In this document: piece by piece, positions 41,046-41,068 of the stretch | How the letters are laid out: the number at the start of each line of letters is the position of its first letter | Position numbering within the stretch: position 1 is the stretch's first letter | Source: Ursidibacter arcticus | Lineage (GTDB): Bacteria; Pseudomonadota; Gammaproteobacteria; Enterobacterales; Pasteurellaceae | Direction: 5' to 3' | Assembly: GCF_009761375.1 (NCBI RefSeq) | Contig: NZ_LEKM01000113.1 | Coordinates: forward strand, 1-41,068 | DNA: 41,068 nt | The notes under the pieces: generated by a model | Databases searched by the model: none | Told to the model about the DNA's origin: nothing | What the model saw: only the letters and a program-made list of their open reading frames with translations | Position numbers and translations under genes: made by a program

Positions 41046-41068
41046 ACTATCAATAAACCAATTAAAAT

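Overview
The window looks like chromosome from a gammaproteobacterium of the family Pasteurellaceae. The evidence is an AT-rich genome, proteins closest to Haemophilus/Actinobacillus-type housekeeping genes, and many copies of the ACAAGCGGTC DNA-uptake core, often accompanied by TTTGCAA-type tracts. That core is the 'Apl' uptake-signal variant (Actinobacillus pleuropneumoniae, Mannheimia and relatives) rather than the H. influenzae AAGTGCGGT variant. Genus and species cannot be fixed from sequence alone.

Layout. (1) 1-2991: a leftward accessory block with two Sel1-repeat secreted proteins, a coiled-coil membrane protein and a small hypothetical protein. (2) About 3265-3600: a strong candidate for the chromosomal origin oriC, with DnaA boxes, 13 GATC sites and three AT-rich 13-mer-like repeats beside mnmG, in the same arrangement as E. 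coli oriC. Transcription runs leftward on its left and mostly rightward on its right. (3) 3623-6136: mnmG-rsmG. (4) 6157-13923: an accessory insert between rsmG and the ATP synthase operon, holding two serine esterases, an ATP-grasp ligase and a four-gene chaperone-usher fimbrial operon. (5) 14097-21035: the complete F1Fo ATP synthase operon atpIBEFHAGDC with a near-consensus promoter and a clear terminator. (6) 21128-28562: dapF, a Dcu C4-dicarboxylate transporter, tpx, plsC, ftsP, accA and an MFS transporter. (7) 28687-29322: the competence regulator tfoX/sxy, divergent from the S10 operon. (8) 29518-34753: the S10 ribosomal operon from rpsJ to rpsQ with promoter, structured leader and terminator. 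(9) 34775-37471: a possible rearrangement scar (a 77-nt rplP fragment, three copies of GGTGTAATGGACAAA), a MazG-like pyrophosphohydrolase, a LOG-family protein and mnmE. The spc operon, which normally follows rpsQ, is absent. (10) 37501-41068: two small secreted proteins opposite an XRE regulator, an LTA-synthase-family membrane phosphotransferase, and a cluster of REP-like palindromes.

Functional themes. The core genes serve growth: replication initiation, tRNA wobble modification (mnmG and mnmE), ribosomes, ATP synthesis, fatty acid, phospholipid and peptidoglycan precursors. The accessory genes are mostly surface-directed. Several convergent gene pairs share terminators built from head-to-head uptake signals. 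The least understood parts are the ATP-grasp/esterase trio, the Sel1/membrane-protein block beside oriC, the XRE/small-secreted-protein locus, and the rplP-fragment junction after the S10 operon. No rRNA, tRNA or CRISPR array was seen.
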